This document shows positions 59,833 to 64,000 of a stretch of 64,000 bases of DNA, piece by piece. The stretch is taken from contig NZ_KN322987.1 in NCBI RefSeq assembly GCF_000774145.1, positions 1,695,584 through 1,759,583 of the forward strand, given 5' to 3'. Each line of letters begins with the position of its first letter. Position 1 is the first letter of the stretch. The translations under genes were made by a program, and so were the position numbers. The notes under the pieces are model-generated. The model saw only the letters and a program-made list of their open reading frames with translations. It did not search any database and was not told the DNA's origin. This DNA is from Pseudomonas mediterranea CFBP 5447 (GTDB lineage: Bacteria > Pseudomonadota > Gammaproteobacteria > Pseudomonadales > Pseudomonadaceae).

Positions 59833-61326
59833 TCAAACAGCCAACATGCATCCGGTTTCTTCCAGGTTCAGGTGCCAGCTCAGTGCGTCGCGCAGGATGT
59901 GAGGCGTATGTCCACCCAAGGCACACGCCGCTTCAAAATACTCATTCAAGGCTTGGCGATAGGTCGGATGCACGCAATGGTCGATGATGACCCGTGCCCG
60001 TTCCCGCGGTGCCAGGCCTCGCAGATCGGCCAAGCCGATTTCGGTGACCAGGATGTCGACATCATGCTCGGTGTGATCCACGTGGCTGACCATGGGCACG
60101 ACGCTGGAGATAGCGCCTCCTTTCGCAATCGACTTGGTCACGAAAATCGCCAGGTGCGCGTTGCGGGCAAAGTCTCCCGAGCCGCCGATGCCATTCATCA
60201 TTCGTGTGCCGCAGACATGGGTGGAGTTGACGTTGCCGTACAGGTCGAATTCCAGGGCGGTATTGATGCCGATGATGCCCAGGCGGCGGACGATTTCAGG
60301 ATGGTTGGAAATCTCCTGTGGTCGCAGGACGAGTTTGTCTTTGTACTTCTCCAGGTTGGCGAACACATCGGCATTGCGCCGGGCCGACAGCGTAATAGAG
60401 CTGCCTGAGGCGAAGCTCAGTTTGCCAGCGTCGATCAGGTCGAACGTGGAGTCCTGGAGGACTTCGGAGTACATGGTCAGTTCTTCGAAGGGCGAATCGA
60501 TCAACCCGCACATGACGGCGTTGGCGATGTTGCCGATACCGGCCTGCAGCGGGCCAAGCTTGTTGGTCATGCGCCCGGCCGCGACTTCGCGCTTGAAGAA
60601 ATCGATCAAGTGATCGGCAATGGCCTGGGTGTCGCTGTCCGGTGGTGTGACGGTCGACGGCGAGTCGCCCTGGTTGGTGATGACAATGGCGGCGATTTTC
60701 TCCGGTGGGATCGGGATGGCGGTACTGCCGATACGGTCGTCGACCTTCACCAGGGGGATCGGTGTGCGGGTTGGGCGATAGGTTGGGATATAGATGTCGT
60801 GCAGCCCTTCCAGGTCCGGGTTGTGGGCCAGGTTGATTTCAACGATCACTTGTCGGGCGAAGATGGCAAAACTGGCGGAGTTGCCCACTGATGTGGTCGG
60901 GACGATGTGGCCTTGTTCAGTGATGGCGACGGCTTCGATCACGGCTATATCGGGTAGCTTGAGCTGGGCGTTGCGCAACTGCTCCACGGTTTCCGAAAGG
61001 TGCTGGTCGATGAACATCACCTCCCCTGAGTTGATCGCCTTGCGCAACGTGCTGTCGACCTGGAACGGCATGCGTCGCGCCAGCACGCCGGCCTGAGTGA
61101 GCTCCTTGTCGAGGTCGTTACCCAGGCTTGCGCCGGTCATCAGGCTGATTTTCAGCGGGCTGACCTTGGCACGCTCGGCCAGGGCGTGGGGGACTGCTTT
61201 CGCTTCACCGGCACGGGTGAAGCCGCTCATGCCGACGGTCATGCCATCCTCGATCAACAAGGCTGCGTCGGTAGCGCTCATCACTTTATTCAACAACGAA
61301 GGCAGGCGAATGCGGTCACGGTACAT
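59833..61326 (-). CDS. Acetyl-CoA hydrolase/CoA-transferase family protein
   Basis: This 497-residue protein begins MYRDRIRLPSLLNKVMSATD. It fits the class I CoA-transferase family: GMSGFTRAGEAKAVPHAL near the start, LGPLQAGIGNIANAVMCGLI, LTMYSEVLQDSTFDLID (catalytic Glu region) and GIGGSGDFARNAHLAIF. Members act as succinyl-CoA:acetate CoA-transferase or acetyl-CoA hydrolase. ATG 61326 is preferred over an open extension upstream. Confidence 0.9.
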   Translation of the reverse strand: MYRDRIRLPSLLNKVMSATDAALLIEDGMTVGMSGFTRAGEAKAVPHALAERAKVSPLKISLMTGASLGNDLDKELTQAGVLARRMPFQVDSTLRKAINSGEVMFIDQHLSETVEQLRNAQLKLPDIAVIEAVAITEQGHIVPTTSVGNSASFAIFARQVIVEINLAHNPDLEGLHDIYIPTYRPTRTPIPLVKVDDRIGSTAIPIPPEKIAAIVITNQGDSPSTVTPPDSDTQAIADHLIDFFKREVAAGRMTNKLGPLQAGIGNIANAVMCGLIDSPFEELTMYSEVLQDSTFDLIDAGKLSFASGSSITLSARRNADVFANLEKYKDKLVLRPQEISNHPEIVRRLGIIGINTALEFDLYGNVNSTHVCGTRMMNGIGGSGDFARNAHLAIFVTKSIAKGGAISSVVPMVSHVDHTEHDVDILVTEIGLADLRGLAPRERARVIIDHCVHPTYRQALNEYFEAACALGGHTPHILRDALSWHLNLEETGCMLAV

Positions 61327-61480
61327 GGAATGTGTTCTCGGGCTGGGAGCAAGGATGCGCAGTCTAGTGAATTCGCGCCGTACCCGACCCGCGACAAAAG
61401 TCGCATTTGAGGCGTCTATTACGGGGGTTTCAGGCAAAACATCATTACCGGATCGGTAACATCAGGCCTTGATACAAATC

Positions 61481-61509
61481 AAAACGCCCCGACAAGTCGG
61501 GGCGTTTTA
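61481..61509 (-). terminator. Terminator after pntB
   Basis: AAAACGCCCCGAC and GTCGGGGCGTTTT form a 13-bp perfect stem with a 3-base loop, 15 bases from the pntB stop. It has T runs in both directions. Confidence 0.9.
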
Positions 61510-61524
61510 GTGAAGCAGAGGACG

Positions 61525-62961
61525 TTATTCCACGGCCTTGACCATGTCCTCGATGACTTTCTTGGCGTCACCGAACACCATCATGGTCTTGTCCAGATAG
61601 AACAACTCGTTGTCCAGGCCGGCATAGCCGCTGGCCATGGAACGCTTGTTGACGATGATGGTCTTGGCCTTGAAGGCTTCGAGGATCGGCATGCCGGCAA
61701 TCGGCGATTTCGGATCGTTCTTCGCCGCCGGGTTGACCACGTCGTTGGCGCCGAGCACCAGGACCACGTCGGCCTGGCCGAACTCGGAGTTGATGTCCTC
61801 CATCTCGAACACCTGGTCGTAAGGCACTTCGGCCTCGGCCAGCAATACGTTCATGTGTCCGGGCATGCGACCGGCCACCGGGTGGATCGCGTACTTCACG
61901 GTCACGCCATGGTGGGTGAGCTTTTCAGTCAGCTCTTTCAAGGCATGCTGCGCCCGCGCTACTGCCAAGCCATAGCCCGGCACGATGATCACGGTGTCGG
62001 CGTTGGTCAGCAGGAACGTGGCGTCATCCGCGGAGCCCGATTTGACCGGACGCGCTTCCTTCGAGCCGGCCGGGCCTGCCGCATCGGCGCTGTTGCCGAA
62101 GCCGCCCAGCAGCACGTTGAAGAACGAACGGTTCATGGCCTTGCACATGATGTACGAGAGGATCGCACCGCTTGAGCCCACCAGGGAGCCGGCGATGATC
62201 AGCATCGAGTTGTTCAACGAGAAGCCGATACCCGCCGCTGCCCAGCCCGAATAGCTGTTGAGCATCGACACCACCACCGGCATGTCCGCACCGCCGATAG
62301 GGATGATGATCAGCACGCCCAGCACGAATGCCAGGGCCAGCATCAGGGCGAAGGCGCCGAGGTTACCCGTGACCATGAACATCACGCCCAGTCCCAACGT
62401 GGCCAGACCCAGAATCAGGTTGAGCTTGTGCTGGCCGCCGAACTGCACCGGCGCGCCTTGGAACAGGCGGAACTTGTATTTGCCGGACAGCTTGCCAAAG
62501 GCGATCACCGAACCGGAGAAGGTGATTGCACCGATGGCCGCGCCGAGGAACAACTCCAGGCGGTTACCGGCCGGAATCGAATCGCCCAGTTGCTTGACGA
62601 TGCCCAGGGATTGCGGCTCGACGACGGCAGCGATGGCGATGAACACGGCCGCCAGGCCGATCATGCTGTGCATGAACGCCACCAGCTCCGGCATCTTGGT
62701 CATTTCGACGCGCTTGGCCATGATCGAACCGGCGGTGCCGCCGATCAACAGGCCGACGATGACGTAACCGATGCCTGCGGTCGCAAGTTCGGCCCCCAGC
62801 TTATAGATGAGGCCCACGGTCGTAGCGATCGCCAGTGCCATGCCGAGCATGCCGAACAGGTTGCCGCGACGGGATGTGGTCGGGTGCGACAGGCCTTTGA
62901 GGGCCTGGATGAAACAGATCGACGCGATCAGATACAGCGTCGTTACCAGGTTCATGCTCAT
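61525..62961 (-). CDS. pntB: NAD(P) transhydrogenase subunit beta
   Basis: PntB (478 residues) carries the membrane domain and the NADP(H)-binding domain III of proton-translocating transhydrogenase. About nine helices occupy residues 1-270; the C-terminal domain shows IVPGYGLAVARAQHALKEL, HPVAGRMPGHMNVLLAEA and VLVLGANDVVNPAA. Its ATG overlaps the pntAB stop by one base. Confidence 0.97.
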   Translation of the reverse strand: MSMNLVTTLYLIASICFIQALKGLSHPTTSRRGNLFGMLGMALAIATTVGLIYKLGAELATAGIGYVIVGLLIGGTAGSIMAKRVEMTKMPELVAFMHSMIGLAAVFIAIAAVVEPQSLGIVKQLGDSIPAGNRLELFLGAAIGAITFSGSVIAFGKLSGKYKFRLFQGAPVQFGGQHKLNLILGLATLGLGVMFMVTGNLGAFALMLALAFVLGVLIIIPIGGADMPVVVSMLNSYSGWAAAGIGFSLNNSMLIIAGSLVGSSGAILSYIMCKAMNRSFFNVLLGGFGNSADAAGPAGSKEARPVKSGSADDATFLLTNADTVIIVPGYGLAVARAQHALKELTEKLTHHGVTVKYAIHPVAGRMPGHMNVLLAEAEVPYDQVFEMEDINSEFGQADVVLVLGANDVVNPAAKNDPKSPIAGMPILEAFKAKTIIVNKRSMASGYAGLDNELFYLDKTMMVFGDAKKVIEDMVKAVE

Positions 62962-63281
62962 TACTTGGGCGCCTCTTCTTTTGCTTTCGGGGCTTTTTTC
63001 TTGAACATCTCAAGCATGCGGCGCGTCACCAGGAAGCCACCGAATACGTTGACCGCGGCCAGGGCCACGGCCAGGGTGCCCATGGTCTTGCCCAGTGGGG
63101 TCACGGTCAGCGCGGCGGCGAGCATCGCACCGACGATCACGATCGCCGAAATGGCGTTGGTCACTGCCATCAACGGAGTGTGCAGTGCTGGCGTTACGTT
63201 CCAGACCACGTGGTAACCGACATAAATCGCCAGCACGAAGATGATCAGGTTGTAGATACCGGGGGAGATAAGCTCTTCCAT
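62961..63281 (-). CDS. pntAB: NAD(P) transhydrogenase subunit alpha, part 2
   Basis: This 106-residue membrane part of the alpha subunit has three helices (IYNLIIFVLAIYVGYHVVWN near the start) and a Lys-rich tail. In this organism the alpha subunit is split into PntAA and PntAB, as in other pseudomonads. It overlaps pntB by one base. Confidence 0.95.
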   Translation of the reverse strand: MEELISPGIYNLIIFVLAIYVGYHVVWNVTPALHTPLMAVTNAISAIVIVGAMLAAALTVTPLGKTMGTLAVALAAVNVFGGFLVTRRMLEMFKKKAPKAKEEAPK

Positions 63282-63296
63282 TGTCTGAATCCCTGC

Positions 63297-64000
63297 TTAG
63301 GCGTTTTTGCGGATGACCTGGCCGTCGCGGCACATCAGGCACGCGGCGACGATGTCGTCTTCCAGGTTCACGTCGAACTGACCTTCCTTGGTGAAGACCA
63401 GCTTCAGGAAGTCCAGCAGGTTACGGGCGTACAGCGCCGAAGCGTCGGCTGCGACTTCACCGGCCAGGTTGGTCGGGCCGACGATGGTCACGCCGTTCTC
63501 GACAACCACCTGATCGGCCACGGTCAGCGGGCAGTTGCCACCCTGGGCAGCCGCGAGGTCAATGATCACCGAGCCGGGTTTCATCTGCGCCACGGTTTCG
63601 GCGCTCAGCAAGGTCGGTGCCTTGCGGCCGGGGATCAACGCCGTGGTGATGACGATGTCGGCCTGCTTGGCACGCTCATGCACCGCCTGGGCCTGGCGCT
63701 GCATCCAGCTGGCGGGCATGGGGCGAGCGTAACCGCCGACGCCGACAGCGCATTCGCGCTCTTCATCGGTTTCATAAGGCACGTCGACGAACTTCGCGCC
63801 GAGGGATTCGATCTGTTCCTTCACCGCCGGACGCACGTCCGAAGCTTCGATCACCGCACCCAGGCGTTTGGCCGTGGCAATCGCCTGCAACCCGGCTACA
63901 CCTGCGCCGAGAATCAGCACGCGCGCCGCTTTCACGGTGCCCGCAGCCGTCATCAGCATCGGCATGAAGCGTGGGTAGTAGTGCGCGGCCAGCAGCACGG
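63297..64000 (-). CDS. pntAA: NAD(P) transhydrogenase subunit alpha, part 1 (partial, start beyond window)
   Basis: The C-terminal 234 residues of the NAD(H)-binding domain I are present. ARVLILGAGVAGLQAIATAK is the Rossmann glycine loop, AVIEASDVRP follows, and ITTALIPGRKAPTL matches the family. The N-terminus continues past the right edge of the window. The gene starts the pntAA-pntAB-pntB operon. Confidence 0.95.
   Translation of the reverse strand, partial: VLLAAHYYPRFMPMLMTAAGTVKAARVLILGAGVAGLQAIATAKRLGAVIEASDVRPAVKEQIESLGAKFVDVPYETDEERECAVGVGGYARPMPASWMQRQAQAVHERAKQADIVITTALIPGRKAPTLLSAETVAQMKPGSVIIDLAAAQGGNCPLTVADQVVVENGVTIVGPTNLAGEVAADASALYARNLLDFLKLVFTKEGQFDVNLEDDIVAACLMCRDGQVIRKNA

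Noticed and set aside
1..64000. CRISPR array
   Set aside because: The many palindromic repeats are REPs in inverted pairs at scattered intergenic sites, not regularly spaced direct repeats, and no cas gene is present.
1..64000. tRNA, rRNA or replication origin
   Set aside because: No cloverleaf, rRNA-like sequence or DnaA-box cluster was recognised by eye. A tRNAscan or DnaA-box scan would be needed to exclude them formally.

Overview
The window is high-GC gammaproteobacterial chromosome, best explained as a Pseudomonas of the P. fluorescens group. The evidence is the gene content and order (tsaC-dprA-lysM and def-fmt-rsmB-trkA; trpI divergent from trpBA; the coxB-ctaD-ctaG-cox3 cluster; a split pntAA-pntAB-pntB) together with many Pseudomonas-type REP/BIME palindromes built on a TGTGGGAGCGAGCCTGCTCG-like core. 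No rRNA, tRNA or CRISPR array was seen.

Layout. 0-7.4 kb is housekeeping: tsaC, dprA and a LysM protein on the minus strand, then def, fmt, rsmB and trkA on the plus strand. 7.4-13.4 kb holds a TPR protein, a DUF2790 periplasmic protein, an OmpR-type two-component system, a haem-type membrane protein and two alpha/beta hydrolases. 13.4-25.6 kb is an AT-richer accessory region: a MITE-like REP insertion that splits a terminator, a decayed copy of a gene whose intact paralogue lies 3.3 kb away, an Lrp-type regulator, a secreted EEP nuclease-like protein, an XRE/ImmA-IrrE + DUF4411 PIN-like pair, an alpha/beta hydrolase, an Mrr-like endonuclease, a Shedu (SduA) anti-phage protein, and a DUF6124 gene whose structured leader is interrupted by an IS110/IS1111 element.

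25.8-34.4 kb is the aa3-type cytochrome c oxidase cluster with its assembly factors (SCO1, CyoE, CtaA, SURF1, CtaG), including an unusual 42-codon REP-derived reading frame that exactly bridges ctaD and ctaG. 34.8-45.3 kb has SulP plus beta-carbonic anhydrase, a radical SAM protein, a secreted phosphatase and two M3 oligopeptidases (one is PrlC). 45.3-53.5 kb has gamma-carbonic anhydrase, a HAD phosphatase, a RAYT (REP-associated transposase) beside its REPs, lipoproteins, two DUF1161 proteins, OsmC, a luciferase-like oxidoreductase, dodecin and DUF883. 52.6-64 kb contains trpI/trpBA, a DUF4105 + three DUF2388 cluster, a DUF1127 gene surrounded by repeated operator-like motifs, an acetyl-CoA hydrolase/CoA-transferase and the proton-translocating transhydrogenase genes, the last truncated by the window edge.

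The most interesting material is the 17.4-25.6 kb stretch: two defence-like modules, and a candidate cis-regulatory RNA upstream of DUF6124 with mutually exclusive complementary segments. All functional names come from recognising motifs and family resemblance by eye; no database search was run.
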